Of a DNA stretch of 64,000 nt, positions 19,001-28,289 are shown piece after piece (position 1 is the stretch's first letter; the number at the start of each line of letters is the position of its first letter). The notes under the pieces were generated by a model. It did no database searches, was not told the origin of the DNA, and was given only the letters and a program-made list of their open reading frames with translations. Both the position numbers and the translations under genes were made by a program. Source of the stretch: Sandarakinorhabdus sp. (GTDB lineage Bacteria; Pseudomonadota; Alphaproteobacteria; Sphingomonadales; Sphingomonadaceae); assembly GCA_020692215.1 (NCBI GenBank), contig JAIMKW010000001.1, positions 966,442 to 1,030,441 on the forward strand, read 5' to 3'.

Positions 19001-19114
19001 CTGCGCCGCGCCGGCGGCCTCAGCCGCGTTTTCGTTTCAGGATGAGATAGGCGGCGCCTGCGCCGCGCCCGCGGCCTCAGCCGCGTTTTCGTTTCAGGAT
19101 GAGATAGGCGGCGC
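19001..19114. repeat. 57-bp tandem duplication at the end of the Smr gene
   Basis: Two head-to-tail copies, 19001-19057 and 19058-19114, differ at one base. The copy at higher coordinates holds the last codons of the Smr-domain gene and its stop; the other lies just downstream of it. A third, shorter similarity (CTGCGCCGCC) starts at 19115. The unit is 19 codons long and very GC-rich with inverted GCGGCGCC elements, so it may also act at transcript ends. Confidence 0.9.
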
Positions 19115-19691
19115 CTGCGCCGCCGTGCCGGGGGTGGGCGCCGCGCACTGCGGCGATGCGCCCGGTGAGCCCTTCCTCGCCCAGCCAGCGTGGCAGATCG
19201 GCCTTGATGCTGCCGCGCGGTGTGGGCCCGATGCGCAGGCCGGGCACCAGGTCGGCCGGTGCCGGGCCGGGCATGTGGCCCTTTCCGGTGATGACGAGGA
19301 TGATGCGCTGGCCGCGCGCCTCTGCGTCCACCACCCGGCGATAGAGCAGGTGGCGGGCAGCCTCCCGGCTGAGGCCGTGCAGATCGATGGTGATGTCGGG
19401 TTCTACCCGGCCGCTGCCGAGGCGGCGATCCCAGCTGCCGTCCAGCGATTCGGCGCCGGGCCGTGCAGCGGCGGGTTTTGGCGAAGATGGCCGAGATGGC
19501 GGAGCGGCGCGTTTTGGCCCAACGCCCTGCCGGTCGGGCTTTGGCGGAGCCGGCGCTGGTGCAGATCGTGGGAGGGTGGTTGCCGATATGGGCTTTCGCC
19601 CGGACTGGAGAGGCTGGGGATGCAGGGGCCTGACAGTGGCTGCAACAAGGGCCCAGAGCGCTTCTTCCTCGGCATCGAGACGGCGGCTCAT
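19077..19691 (-). CDS. Smr-domain protein
   Basis: A 204-residue protein with a proline/alanine-rich N-terminal half and a C-terminal Smr domain (about residues 97-203). The Smr signature is seen as ITIDLHGLSREAARHLLYRR, the IILVITGKGH strand and the closing RHGGAGAAYLILKRKRG. Smr domains act as DNA- or RNA-cleaving modules in MutS2-like and stand-alone proteins. The ATG overlaps the mltA stop by 4 nt (ATGA). The last 57 bp of the gene region are duplicated downstream. Its stop lies inside the duplicated unit, so loss of one copy would not change the protein. Confidence 0.88.
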   Translation of the reverse strand: MSRRLDAEEEALWALVAATVRPLHPQPLQSGRKPISATTLPRSAPAPAPPKPDRQGVGPKRAAPPSRPSSPKPAAARPGAESLDGSWDRRLGSGRVEPDITIDLHGLSREAARHLLYRRVVDAEARGQRIILVITGKGHMPGPAPADLVPGLRIGPTPRGSIKADLPRWLGEEGLTGRIAAVRGAHPRHGGAGAAYLILKRKRG

Positions 19692-20875
19692 CGCGGAAGG
19701 CGTGCGACAGCATGTTTTGGCAGCAGCAGCGTCGCACCGAGCGGTGCGGCGAGGGCACCGGCCTTGCGGCCAGCTTCGTCGCCGGGCCCGAAAAAGATGT
19801 CGAAGCGATTGGCACCCCTGATGGCGCCGCCGGTGTCTGCTGCGATCAGCAGGCGGCGGAAGGGTGCACCCTCGACGGTGGTTTCAATCCAGACGGGTGT
19901 GCCCAGTGGAAGCGTTGCAGGGTCTGCTGCGGCATTGGCTTCAGCCAAAAGCGGGACCCCGAGTGCGCCGATTGGGCCGTCGATCGTTTCAGGTAGGCGG
20001 CGGAAGAAGATGTAGCTGGGGTTTTCCCGCATCAGGGCTGCGCCTTGGGCCGGGTTGGCACGAAGCCACGTCTTGATTTCAGCCATTCCGGCCTTTTCGA
20101 GCACGCCGCGATCCCGCAGGAGTTTGCCAATGGCGACATAGGCGTGGCCGTTCTGCCCGGCATAGCCGATGCGCAGGCTGCCGCCATCGGGCATCCGCAG
20201 GCGGCCCGAGCCCTGGATCTGGAGGAAGAAGAGGTCCACAGGGTCTGCCGCCCAGCCGAGCTCGAGGTTGCGGCCTGAAAAGGCGCCAGCCTCTATGGCG
20301 GCGCGGTCGGGCGCGCGAACCACGCGGCCATCCTTCACAAGGCCGCGGATGGTGCCGGTGTAGCTGGATCCGAACTGGGTGAGATCAATATCGACGAGTT
20401 CGGGCGGCCGGGCGAGCACTGGCGCAGCGCCGGGGGCCGGGCGGGCGAGGCCGGCGATTTCAGGCTCGAAATAGCCGGTTGCAAGGCCCTCGCCATCGCC
20501 CAGGCGAACGGCAGCGAAATGGCGGGCAAAGAAGGTTGCCGGGTCGCTCTGCGTGTCGGCGCAGGCGGCTTTCCAGTCATCCGGCGTTGTCAGGCCGGAC
20601 TGGTCCACCCGTTTCAACAGCCTTGGGCAGGCGCGGCGGAAGGCCTCGAGCGCGGCGGGTGTCGCTTCGAGATCGGCGGGGAGTGGGACAGGGCGCGCAA
20701 TGGCGGCTGGTGGCTGGGCCGGCGCTTCTCCCGTCCTGGAGAGCTCGGGCGGTTTGGAAGGCTGGGGTCTTTCCTGCGGCGTCGCGCACGCTGCAAGTGC
20801 CAGCAGTGCCATCAGCGGCCAGCGCTGGAGGGGCCGGTGTGGCGCCGGCCGGGGCCGCGCCGATCCGGGTTTCAC
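19688..20875 (-). CDS. mltA: Membrane-bound lytic murein transglycosylase A
   Basis: A 395-residue lytic transglycosylase that cleaves peptidoglycan between MurNAc and GlcNAc. The N-terminus has a hydrophobic stretch and a lipobox LAAC near residue 30, so it is likely an outer-membrane lipoprotein. The MltA domain includes the ATGYFEPEI motif and LFFLQIQGSGRLR; the C-terminal 3D domain has ADTGGAIRGANRFDIFFG with the conserved catalytic aspartate. GTG 20875 overlaps the TGA of the Tim44 gene by 4 nt (GTGA) and fixes the start. Overlaps at both ends make it the middle gene of a coupled three-gene operon. Confidence 0.93.
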   Translation of the reverse strand: MKPGSARPRPAPHRPLQRWPLMALLALAACATPQERPQPSKPPELSRTGEAPAQPPAAIARPVPLPADLEATPAALEAFRRACPRLLKRVDQSGLTTPDDWKAACADTQSDPATFFARHFAAVRLGDGEGLATGYFEPEIAGLARPAPGAAPVLARPPELVDIDLTQFGSSYTGTIRGLVKDGRVVRAPDRAAIEAGAFSGRNLELGWAADPVDLFFLQIQGSGRLRMPDGGSLRIGYAGQNGHAYVAIGKLLRDRGVLEKAGMAEIKTWLRANPAQGAALMRENPSYIFFRRLPETIDGPIGALGVPLLAEANAAADPATLPLGTPVWIETTVEGAPFRRLLIAADTGGAIRGANRFDIFFGPGDEAGRKAGALAAPLGATLLLPKHAVARLPR

Positions 20876-21540
20876 GCCTCTTCGTCTGTGGCGACCAGCA
20901 GCCAGGCTGGATCGGCCGAAGCGGTGTGGCGGCTGAAGGTCCAAAGATCGTGGGTTTCAACCGACTGGTTCGGATCCCCGGCAATCACCCGGCCTTCTTC
21001 ATCGCGCGTAACGGTCACGATCTCAGCATCGAAGCGGACAGTGATTTCCGCCATGGTCCCGTTCATGTGGGCACCGACAATCTGTGCGCGGTCCACCTGC
21101 AGAAGGCGGTTGTCCAGCGTTTCGCCGGCCCCGGTGCGCGCATCGATGGCGGCCTTGAAATTTTCGAGCATCTCGTCGGAAACGAGATCCGCCAACTGGT
21201 CGAGATCGCCCTTCCAGAAGGATTCGAGGATCATGGCGTAGGCGCCTTGCGACCCGGCGAGAAAGCGCTCGGGCGAGAAGCCGCGATCCGCCTTGGCAAC
21301 GTCTTCAAGGCCAGGCTTTACATCGGGTGCAATGTCTGCGGGCAGATCGAAGGTGATAGGGGCTTCTGCCTCGGCGCGGCGCGGACCGTTCGGGCGCGCC
21401 ACTTCGGCGCCGGCGGGACGGAAGGTGTCGGCCACGGGCTTTTCATGCCCCGTGCGGCGGCCCAGCACATGGTAAAGGCGAAGGCCGATGAAGCCTGCCA
21501 ACATCGCCAGAAAGAAGATTTCGACCCAACCGCTTTGCAT
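20872..21540 (-). CDS. Tim44-domain membrane-anchored protein
   Basis: A 222-residue protein with an N-terminal membrane helix (VEIFFLAMLAGFIGLRLYHV), a charged linker and a C-terminal Tim44-like domain from about residue 80 (FLAGSQGAYAMILESFWKGD, then DLVSDEMLENFKAAI). This matches the bacterial relatives of mitochondrial Tim44 (TimA). ATG 21540 directly precedes the membrane helix. Upstream, divergently, lies secB, an arrangement I recall from other alphaproteobacteria that hints at a link with protein export. Confidence 0.88.
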   Translation of the reverse strand: MQSGWVEIFFLAMLAGFIGLRLYHVLGRRTGHEKPVADTFRPAGAEVARPNGPRRAEAEAPITFDLPADIAPDVKPGLEDVAKADRGFSPERFLAGSQGAYAMILESFWKGDLDQLADLVSDEMLENFKAAIDARTGAGETLDNRLLQVDRAQIVGAHMNGTMAEITVRFDAEIVTVTRDEEGRVIAGDPNQSVETHDLWTFSRHTASADPAWLLVATDEEA

Positions 21541-21877
21541 GACAGTGCCTCTAGCTCCCAGCAGGATGAAATGCCACCCCGCCAGCACCTCCCCAGACAG
21601 TGGTTTACGGTTGCCGGGGGGCAAGATGCAACCGTTGCTTTGAAATAGGGTCTCCGGGACAGGGCGCAACCCTGCGATCTGCCGCAGGGATGTGGAGCGC
21701 TTTCGATGTGCCGCCACTGTGCAGTAGGCTGAAATGCCTGTCCGGATACATGCGGGCGGTACAGGCCTGAATGCTTGCGGCGTCGGGCGTCGGCTGCTAG
21801 CCGCAGCCGCGATAGCCGAACAGCCGCGTTTCCGGTCAATCCGGGGCGGGCCCCATACCCAGAAGCGAGAGACCGCA
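21541..21877. other. Divergent intergenic region, Tim44 gene / secB
   Basis: A 337-bp gap holding the promoters of two divergent operons. It contains a perfect 7-bp hairpin CCCTGCG-ATCTGC-CGCAGGG (21670-21689) and a second inverted repeat CGGCTGC-TAGCC-GCAGCCG (21791-21809). Neither is followed by a T-run. No convincing small gene was seen. Confidence 0.6.
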
Positions 21878-22381
21878 ATGACCGAGATTTCCGAGGAAGC
21901 CGCCGAAGCCCTCGCCAATGGCGCCGATCTGGCACCGCAGGCGGGTATCCTTGCCCAATATGTGAAGGATCTGTCGTTCGAGAACCCGAATGCGCCGGCC
22001 TCGCTTCAGATGCAGGGACAGCCGAAGATCGAGATCAATGTGAACGTGAATGCGCGCGCCGGCGGGCAGGACATGTATGAAGTCGAACTCAAGATCGACG
22101 CATCGGCGCGCGGCCCGGACGACAAGCTCGCCTTTCAGGTGGAGCTTCTTTACGCCGGCCTTTTTCGGCTTGCCGGTGCACCGGCCGAGGCGATCGAGCC
22201 TTTCCTGATCGTGGAAGCGCCGCGGATCCTGTTCCCCTTTGCCCGGCGGGTGATCGCCGATGCGGTGCGCGATGGCGGGTTCCCGCCGCTGATGCTGGAG
22301 CCGATCGATTTCGGCGGCCTCTACATGCAGCAGATCGAAGCCCGCGGCGGCGTTGGCGCGCAGCCCATCGGCAACGCCTGA
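21878..22381 (+). CDS. secB: Protein-export chaperone SecB
   Basis: A 167-residue SecB, which holds precursors unfolded and hands them to SecA. Family blocks: AQYVKDLSFENPNAPASLQ near residue 30, KIEINVNVNAR, AFQVELLYAGLFRL and the ILFPFARRVIADAVRDGGFP helix. ATG 21878 matches the usual start (short acidic N-terminus). The next gene murJ begins 28 bp later on the same strand. Confidence 0.96.
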   Translation: MTEISEEAAEALANGADLAPQAGILAQYVKDLSFENPNAPASLQMQGQPKIEINVNVNARAGGQDMYEVELKIDASARGPDDKLAFQVELLYAGLFRLAGAPAEAIEPFLIVEAPRILFPFARRVIADAVRDGGFPPLMLEPIDFGGLYMQQIEARGGVGAQPIGNA

Positions 22382-22409
22382 GCGTCCGGGCGGCCGCGGA
22401 CGCGCCTCG

Positions 22410-23978
22410 ATGTCGCTGATTCGCGCTGCCGCGACGGTTGGTGGTTTCACGTTGATATCCCGGTTCGCGGGGTTCGCCCGCGATCTGCTGATGGCGCGGT
22501 TTCTGGGTGCTGGTTTTGCGTCTGACGCGTTTCTGGTTGCCTTTCGGCTGCCCAACCTGTTCCGCTCCCTGTTTGCGGAAGGGGCCTTTGCCGCTGCGTT
22601 CGTGCCGATGGTTTCGGCGCGGCTGGGCCGGAAGGATGGCGGAATTGCCGGCACCGGCCCGGCGCTCGATTTTACCGAGCAGGCGCTGGCCTTTCTTGTG
22701 CCTATCCTGCTGGTGTTTTCCACGCTCTTCATGCTGGCGGCCGGGCCCATCGTGATGGTGATGACGGGCGGGTTCGAGGATGGCAGCCCGGCAAAGCTGG
22801 CGCTGACCACCGACCTGACCAGATTGACCTTCCCCTATCTGTTGCTGATATCCTTGGTGGCGCTGCTGGGCGGTGTGCTGAACGCGCTGGGCCGCTTCTG
22901 GGTGAATGCGTCTGCCCCCATTTTGCTGAACATCGTGATGATCAGCGCCCTGCTGTTTTTTCGCGGTGAGACACCGGTCGATACGGCGCGCGCCCTTGCC
23001 GTGGGCGTGAGCGTGGCGGGCATGCTGCAACTGTTGTGGCTGGGCTGGGGCTGCCACCGTGCCGGTGTTCTGCCGCGGCTTCGCTGGCCGCGCCTGACTC
23101 CTGAAATCCGCACGCTGCTTCGGCGCATAGGGCCGGCGGCACTGGGGGCGGGTGCGACCCAGATCAATCTGCTGGTTTCCACCATGATCGCGGCCCGGCT
23201 GCTGCCGCAGGGATCGGTTTCCTATCTTTATTATGCCGACCGGCTGAACCAGCTTCCTTTGGGCATGATCGGTGTGGGTATGGGCGTTGCGCTTTTGCCG
23301 ACAATGTCGCGGCTGCTTGGCGCGGGGAACCCGGACGCCGCGATTCACCAGCAGAACCGCGCCATAGAGTTTGTGCTGCTGCTGGCGCTGCCCGCGGCCT
23401 TTGCGCTGACGGTTGCCGCCGAGCCGATCATTTCTGCCCTGTTGCAGCAGGGGGCCTTCACGCAGGCCGACACGATCGGCGCCTACACTGCATTGCAGGC
23501 CTTTTCGCTGGGGCTTCCGGCCTATGTTCTGATCAAGGTTCTGACGCCGGGCTTCCATGCGCGCGGCGACACGCGCACCCCCATGCGCATTGCGCTGGTT
23601 GCGATTGCGGCCAATCTTGTGGGCAATCTGACGCTGATCTGGCCCTTCGGCCATGTGGGCATCGCGCTCGCCACGGCCTTTTCGGCCTGGCTGAACGTGG
23701 TGCTGCTTTGGTGGTTCCTGCGCAAGCGCGGCGATTTTCGGATCGACGCCGGGCTTGCCAGAGCCGTGCCGCGAATGGGGCTGGCCGGGGTGCTGATGGC
23801 ATTTGTGCTGGCCATTGCCGCCGGGCCGTTGATGCCCTTGACGCAGGGCGGCCTTTTCGAGCGGGGGCTGGCCCTTGGGCTGCTGATCGGTGGTGGTGTG
23901 ATCGTCTATTTCGGGGCAGGCCTGGCTCTTGGCGCCTATCGGCCGCGCCAGCTCATCGCTTCATTTCGCAGAGGGTAG
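22410..23978 (+). CDS. murJ: Lipid II flippase MurJ
   Basis: A 522-residue MATE-like/MOP-superfamily membrane protein with about 14 hydrophobic segments, moving lipid II to the periplasm for peptidoglycan synthesis. The N-terminal [20 protein letters not shown] and [20 protein letters not shown] are MurJ hallmarks with the conserved arginines. ATG 22410 is used because [14 protein letters not shown] is the usual start; an upstream frame overlaps secB. trpS follows after 4 bp. Confidence 0.95.
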   Translation: MSLIRAAATVGGFTLISRFAGFARDLLMARFLGAGFASDAFLVAFRLPNLFRSLFAEGAFAAAFVPMVSARLGRKDGGIAGTGPALDFTEQALAFLVPILLVFSTLFMLAAGPIVMVMTGGFEDGSPAKLALTTDLTRLTFPYLLLISLVALLGGVLNALGRFWVNASAPILLNIVMISALLFFRGETPVDTARALAVGVSVAGMLQLLWLGWGCHRAGVLPRLRWPRLTPEIRTLLRRIGPAALGAGATQINLLVSTMIAARLLPQGSVSYLYYADRLNQLPLGMIGVGMGVALLPTMSRLLGAGNPDAAIHQQNRAIEFVLLLALPAAFALTVAAEPIISALLQQGAFTQADTIGAYTALQAFSLGLPAYVLIKVLTPGFHARGDTRTPMRIALVAIAANLVGNLTLIWPFGHVGIALATAFSAWLNVVLLWWFLRKRGDFRIDAGLARAVPRMGLAGVLMAFVLAIAAGPLMPLTQGGLFERGLALGLLIGGGVIVYFGAGLALGAYRPRQLIASFRRG

Positions 23979-23982
23979 GCAT

Positions 23983-24987
23983 ATGCGCATCGTTTCGGGA
24001 ATTCAGCCAACCGGCAGCCTGCATCTGGGCAATTATCTGGGTGCCATCCGCAACTGGGTGCTGATGCAGGATGCGCTGGGCCCGGATGGCAAGGCCTGGT
24101 TCTTCATCGCCGACCTGCACGCGATCACCATCTTCCAGGATCCGGCCGAACTGAAGCAGAGCACGCGGGAAATTGCCGCCGCCCTGATGGCGGCCGGCAT
24201 CGATCCGGCAAAGGCGGTTCTGTTCAACCAGTCTCAGGTGCCCGAGCATGCCGAGCTGGCCTGGGTGCTGGGTTGCACTGCGCGGATGGGCTGGCTGAAC
24301 CGCATGACCCAGTTCAAGGAGAAATCGGGCAAGGACAGGGAAGGGGCTTCTGTCGGCCTTTACACCTATCCCGTGCTGCAGGCAGCCGATGTGCTGCTGT
24401 ACAAGGCAACCCATGTGCCGGTGGGCGATGACCAGAAGCAGCATCTGGAACTGGCGCGCGATATCGCCACCAAGTTCAACAGCGATTACGGTGTGGAGCT
24501 GTTTCCGCTGCCCGAGCCGACCATTCCGCCTTCCAGCCCGCGGGTTCGATCGCTGCGGGATGGTGCGGCCAAGATGTCGAAATCCGACCCATCAGACCAG
24601 AGCCGGATAAACCTGACCGACAGCGAGGATGAGATCCGCAACAAGCTGAAGCGCGCGAAGACCGACCCCGAGCCGTTGCCCGGCGAAGCCAAGGGGCTGG
24701 AGGGCCGGCTGGAAGCGCGCAATCTGGTGGAGATTTATGCCACGCTTTCGGGCGAGAGCGTGGCTGCCGTGCTGGAGCGTTTTGGTGGACAGGGTTTTGG
24801 CGCCTTCAAGCCGGCGCTGGCCGACCTTGTGGTGGCCCACCTTGCGCCGATGAACCAGCGCTTCCGGGAATTGCTGGCGGCACCCGACGAGATCGACCTG
24901 GCGCTGGCGCGCGGGGCTGAGCGTGCGCGGGCCGTTGCGGCCGAGACCATGCGCGAGGTTCGGAGCGCCGTCGGGTTTCTGGGGTGA
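23983..24987 (+). CDS. trpS: Tryptophanyl-tRNA synthetase
   Basis: A 334-residue class I synthetase that charges tRNA-Trp. The HIGH-like motif is TGSLHLGNY at residues 10-18 and the KMSKS motif is [10 protein letters not shown] near residue 205. Length and start ([11 protein letters not shown]) are standard. Located 4 bp after murJ; its stop overlaps the start of the next gene. Confidence 0.97.
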   Translation: MRIVSGIQPTGSLHLGNYLGAIRNWVLMQDALGPDGKAWFFIADLHAITIFQDPAELKQSTREIAAALMAAGIDPAKAVLFNQSQVPEHAELAWVLGCTARMGWLNRMTQFKEKSGKDREGASVGLYTYPVLQAADVLLYKATHVPVGDDQKQHLELARDIATKFNSDYGVELFPLPEPTIPPSSPRVRSLRDGAAKMSKSDPSDQSRINLTDSEDEIRNKLKRAKTDPEPLPGEAKGLEGRLEARNLVEIYATLSGESVAAVLERFGGQGFGAFKPALADLVVAHLAPMNQRFRELLAAPDEIDLALARGAERARAVAAETMREVRSAVGFLG

Positions 24988-25883
24988 TGCTGCCCGGCCT
25001 GAAGGTTGGCCATGCACACTGCCCGGTAGCGAAAACCGGGGTGACCGTACTGGTGCCGGACGCGCCGGTGGTGATGGCGGCCGACGTGCGCGGCGGTGGG
25101 CCGGGCACGCGGGAAACCGATGCGTTGGAGCCGTCGACGCTGGTCGAGCGGGTGCATGGGCTGGTGCTGGCGGGTGGCAGCGTCTTCGGGCTGGCGGCAG
25201 CCGACGCGCTGGCGCTGGAACTGGCGCGCAATGGCAGGGGGCTGGCCATTGGATCGGGCGATGAATCGCTGGCGGTTCCGGTTGTGCCAGCGGCGATCCT
25301 GTTCGATCTGGCCAATGGCGGAGACAAGAGCTGGGCGCGCGCCGGGGGCGGGGAGCCACCCTATGCCCGGCTGGCAGGCGAGGCGTTTCGGGCTGCGAGC
25401 GATCATGGTTGCGAAGGCCGTGTCGGCGCCGGTTTTGGCGCGCAGGCAGGCAGCCGGGCGGGCGGCATCGGGGTTGCTTCGGCCAGGCTTGAAGCTGGCG
25501 GCACTGTTGCGGTGCTGATGGCGGTGAACAGCTTTGGCGAAGTGATGGACGGCGAACCGCCCAGTGAAGGGGTAGTGCCCATGCCCAAGCGGCCGACAGG
25601 GGGGCAGCTTTCGGCAGCGAGCACCTGCATCGGCGCCGTTGTAACCGATGTGCCGCTTACCCGCCCTGCTGCAAAGCGGCTTGCGATGATGGCGCATGAC
25701 GGGCTGGCGCGGTGCATCCGGCCCATTCACACCCCGTTCGATGGGGATTCCCTGTTTGCGATGAGCCTTTCGGCCGATATGCCGGCCCGTGTGGATCCGG
25801 TGCTGTTGGCCGAGCTTGGAACGGTCGCGGCCGATTGTGTGGTGCGCGCCGTTCGCCGCGCTGTGCTGCTGGCGGGCGGCTGA
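24987..25883 (+). CDS. P1-family (DmpA-like) peptidase
   Basis: A 298-residue member of the P1 self-processing hydrolase family (DmpA aminopeptidase, NylC). The N-terminal block PGLKVGHAHCPVAKTGVTVL and the ADVRGGGPGTRETDAL, GLVLAGGSVFGLAAADAL motifs are typical. Autocleavage normally occurs before a Ser or Thr after Asn; the matching region here reads SAASTCIGAVVTDVPLT, so the preceding residue is not Asn. The ATG shares a base with the trpS stop (TGATG); GTG 24984 is an alternative. The reaction and substrate are unknown. Confidence 0.85.
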   Translation: MLPGLKVGHAHCPVAKTGVTVLVPDAPVVMAADVRGGGPGTRETDALEPSTLVERVHGLVLAGGSVFGLAAADALALELARNGRGLAIGSGDESLAVPVVPAAILFDLANGGDKSWARAGGGEPPYARLAGEAFRAASDHGCEGRVGAGFGAQAGSRAGGIGVASARLEAGGTVAVLMAVNSFGEVMDGEPPSEGVVPMPKRPTGGQLSAASTCIGAVVTDVPLTRPAAKRLAMMAHDGLARCIRPIHTPFDGDSLFAMSLSADMPARVDPVLLAELGTVAADCVVRAVRRAVLLAGG

Positions 25884-25926
25884 CCCCGCACTTCACGCAG
25901 GGTGGGCGACGTCGGCCTTGCGGAAC

Positions 25927-25963
25927 CCTTCTTGCAGCGCGCAAAGAGCGCAGCAAGAAGGAG
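25927..25963 (+). promoter_or_regulatory. Hairpin sequestering the mmsA Shine-Dalgarno
   Basis: CCTTCTTGC-A-GCGC (25927-25940) pairs with GCGC-A-GCAAGAAGG (25948-25961), giving 13 Watson-Crick pairs, one A·A mismatch and a 7-nt loop. Its 3' arm includes the AAGG of the AAGGAG ribosome site at 25958-25963, and mmsA starts at 25972. If folded it should hide the ribosome site. There is no T-run, so it is not a normal terminator. Confidence 0.75.
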
Positions 25964-25971
25964 TGAGAGCC

Positions 25972-27471
25972 ATGACAGTGCGGCAAATCGAGCATGTGAT
26001 TGCAGGGACGGTTCCGGCCTCTGTGCGGTTCGGCGATGTGTTCGATCCGAATGCGGGCTGTGTGCAGGCGCGTGTTACGCTGGGCGATGCGGCCGTCCTG
26101 GACGTGGCCGTGCAGGCGGCATTGAAGGCACAGCCCGGCTGGGCGGCAACCAATCCGCAGCGGCGCGCGCGGGTGATGTTTGCCTTCAAGGCTCTGGTCG
26201 AGAAGAATATCGACGAACTCGCCCGGCTGCTGAGCTTGGAACATGGCAAGGTGATTGCTGACGCCAGGGGCGATATCCAGCGCGGGCTTGAAGTGATCGA
26301 GTTTGCTTGCGGTATCCCGCATTCGCTGAAGGGCGAATACACGCAAGGTGCGGGCCCTGGCATCGATGTCTATTCCATGCGGGTGCCGCTGGGGATCGGC
26401 GCTGGCATCACGCCATTCAATTTCCCCGCCATGATTCCGATGTGGATGTTCGGCGTGGCGATCGCCTGCGGCAACGCCTTTTTGCTGAAGCCATCAGAGC
26501 GCGACCCGAGCGTGCCGGTGCGACTGGCCGAACTGATGCTGGAGGCTGGTGCGCCCGAGGGCATCCTGCAGGTGGTGCACGGCGACAAGGAGATGGTGGA
26601 CGCGATCCTCGATCATCCCGCGATTTCCGCGATCAGCTTTGTGGGATCGTCGGATATCGCGCAATATATCTATGCGCGTGGAACGGCCAATGCCAAGCGG
26701 GTGCAGGCGATGGGCGGTGCCAAGAACCATGGCATCGTGATGCCCGACGCCGATCTGGACCAGGTGGTGAACGATCTGGCCGGGGCAGCATTCGGCTCTG
26801 CCGGCGAACGTTGCATGGCGCTTCCCGTGGTGGTGCCCGTTGGTGAGAAGACGGCGACTGCGCTGCGCGAGAAGATGATTCCGGCGATGGCAAAGCTGCG
26901 CATCGGCGTTTCGAGCGACCCCGATTCGGATTATGGGCCGGTGGTGAACGCGGCGCACAAGGCACGCGTGGAAGGCTGGATCCAGAAGGGCGTGGACGAG
27001 GGCGCCGAGCTTGTGGTGGATGGCCGCGGCTTCCGGATGCAGGGGCACGAGGAGGGGTTCTTCATCGGGCCGAGCCTGTTCGACCATGTGAAGCCGACGA
27101 TGCAGAGCTACAAGGAAGAGATTTTCGGCCCCGTCCTGCAGATCGTGCGGGCCGATACGTTCGAGGACGCGGTGCGGCTGCCCAGCGAGCATCAATATGG
27201 CAACGGTGTCGCCATCTTCACCCGCAATGGCCATGCGGCGCGCGAGTTTGCGGCGCGGGTGAATGTGGGGATGGTGGGCATCAACGTGCCGATCCCGGTG
27301 CCGGTTGCCTATCACACCTTCGGTGGCTGGAAGCGCAGCGCATTCGGCGATCACAACCAGCATGGCCCGGAAGGCGTGCGGTTCTGGACCAAGGTGAAGA
27401 CGATCACCCAGCGCTGGCCCGATGGCAGCCCGGATGCCGGCAGCTCTTTTGTCATCCCGACGATGGCCTGA
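25972..27471 (+). CDS. mmsA: Methylmalonate-semialdehyde dehydrogenase (CoA-acylating)
   Basis: A 499-residue aldehyde dehydrogenase that turns methylmalonate semialdehyde and CoA into propionyl-CoA, CO2 and NADH in valine breakdown. Family features include [40 protein letters not shown] and the catalytic cysteine in [17 protein letters not shown]. The ATG has a good AAGGAG that is covered by the hairpin upstream. It is followed by an enoyl-CoA hydratase and mmsB, forming a valine-degradation set. The first enzymes of the route are not in this window. Confidence 0.95.
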   Translation: MTVRQIEHVIAGTVPASVRFGDVFDPNAGCVQARVTLGDAAVLDVAVQAALKAQPGWAATNPQRRARVMFAFKALVEKNIDELARLLSLEHGKVIADARGDIQRGLEVIEFACGIPHSLKGEYTQGAGPGIDVYSMRVPLGIGAGITPFNFPAMIPMWMFGVAIACGNAFLLKPSERDPSVPVRLAELMLEAGAPEGILQVVHGDKEMVDAILDHPAISAISFVGSSDIAQYIYARGTANAKRVQAMGGAKNHGIVMPDADLDQVVNDLAGAAFGSAGERCMALPVVVPVGEKTATALREKMIPAMAKLRIGVSSDPDSDYGPVVNAAHKARVEGWIQKGVDEGAELVVDGRGFRMQGHEEGFFIGPSLFDHVKPTMQSYKEEIFGPVLQIVRADTFEDAVRLPSEHQYGNGVAIFTRNGHAAREFAARVNVGMVGINVPIPVPVAYHTFGGWKRSAFGDHNQHGPEGVRFWTKVKTITQRWPDGSPDAGSSFVIPTMA

Positions 27472-27485
27472 TGGGGGTTGGTGGC

Positions 27486-28259
27486 ATGGGTTACGAAACA
27501 CTTCTGATCGAAAAGCACGGCGCGGTGACGCTTGTTCGGCTGAACCGCCCGCAGGCGCTGAATGCGCTCAACAATCTGGTGTTGACGGAATTGATCGCCG
27601 CCTTCGGCGCTTTCGATGCCGATGACAGCCAGCGTTGTGCGGTTTTGACTGGCAGCGAGAAGGCGTTCGCGGCCGGTGCGGATATCAAGGAAATGGCACC
27701 GCAATCGGTCGCCGACATGTTCGGCGGCAATTATTTCGCTGGCTACGAGAGCGTGACCCGCACGCGAAAGCCGGTGATCGCAGCGGTATCGGGCTTTGCG
27801 CTGGGTGGCGGCTGCGAGCTTGCCATGATGTGCGACCTGATCATCGCGGCCGACAGTGCGAAGTTCGGTCAGCCCGAGATCAAGCTGGGCGTGACGCCTG
27901 GCATGGGTGGTTCGCAGCGGATGGCGCGCGCCATCGGCAAGGCAAAGACGATGGAGATGTGCCTGACCGGCCGGATGATGGGCGCCGAGGAAGCGGAGCG
28001 TTCGGGGCTGGTTGCCCGGGTGGTGCCCGCAGCCGACCTGATGGCCGAAGCGATGAAGACGGCAGAAGCGATTGCCGCCATGCCGCCCCTTGCCGCGCTT
28101 GCGGTGAAGGAACAGGTGAATGTGGCGTTTGAAACGACGCTGGCGCAGGGTGTTCTGTTCGAGCGGCGCCTGTTCCACTCGCTGTTCGGAACGCAAGACC
28201 AGAAGGAGGGCATGGCTGCCTTTGTGGAGAAGCGCCCCGGCAAGTGGACAGGCAAGTGA
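27486..28259 (+). CDS. Enoyl-CoA hydratase
   Basis: A 257-residue crotonase-fold hydratase. The oxyanion-hole region [15 protein letters not shown] and the catalytic glutamates in [16 protein letters not shown] and [16 protein letters not shown] are intact. ATG 27486 gives the usual [16 protein letters not shown] start; an ATG at 27471 overlapping the mmsA stop is the alternative. Position between mmsA and mmsB suggests hydration of methacrylyl-CoA in valine breakdown, although a general beta-oxidation role is equally possible. Confidence 0.93.
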   Translation: MGYETLLIEKHGAVTLVRLNRPQALNALNNLVLTELIAAFGAFDADDSQRCAVLTGSEKAFAAGADIKEMAPQSVADMFGGNYFAGYESVTRTRKPVIAAVSGFALGGGCELAMMCDLIIAADSAKFGQPEIKLGVTPGMGGSQRMARAIGKAKTMEMCLTGRMMGAEEAERSGLVARVVPAADLMAEAMKTAEAIAAMPPLAALAVKEQVNVAFETTLAQGVLFERRLFHSLFGTQDQKEGMAAFVEKRPGKWTGK

Positions 28260-28289
28260 AATGGGCGGGCAAGTGAATTGGATCGGCAA

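Noticed and set aside
19001..19114. CRISPR-like repeat
   Set aside because: Only two units, directly joined with no spacer, and the unit is part of a coding gene; it is a tandem duplication.
22089..23654. A 521-residue open frame on the minus strand
   Set aside because: It is antisense to secB and murJ and is Arg/Gln/His-rich without any motif.
25927..25961. Rho-independent terminator before mmsA
   Set aside because: No T-run follows; the 3' arm is continuous with the ribosome site, so a translational element fits better.
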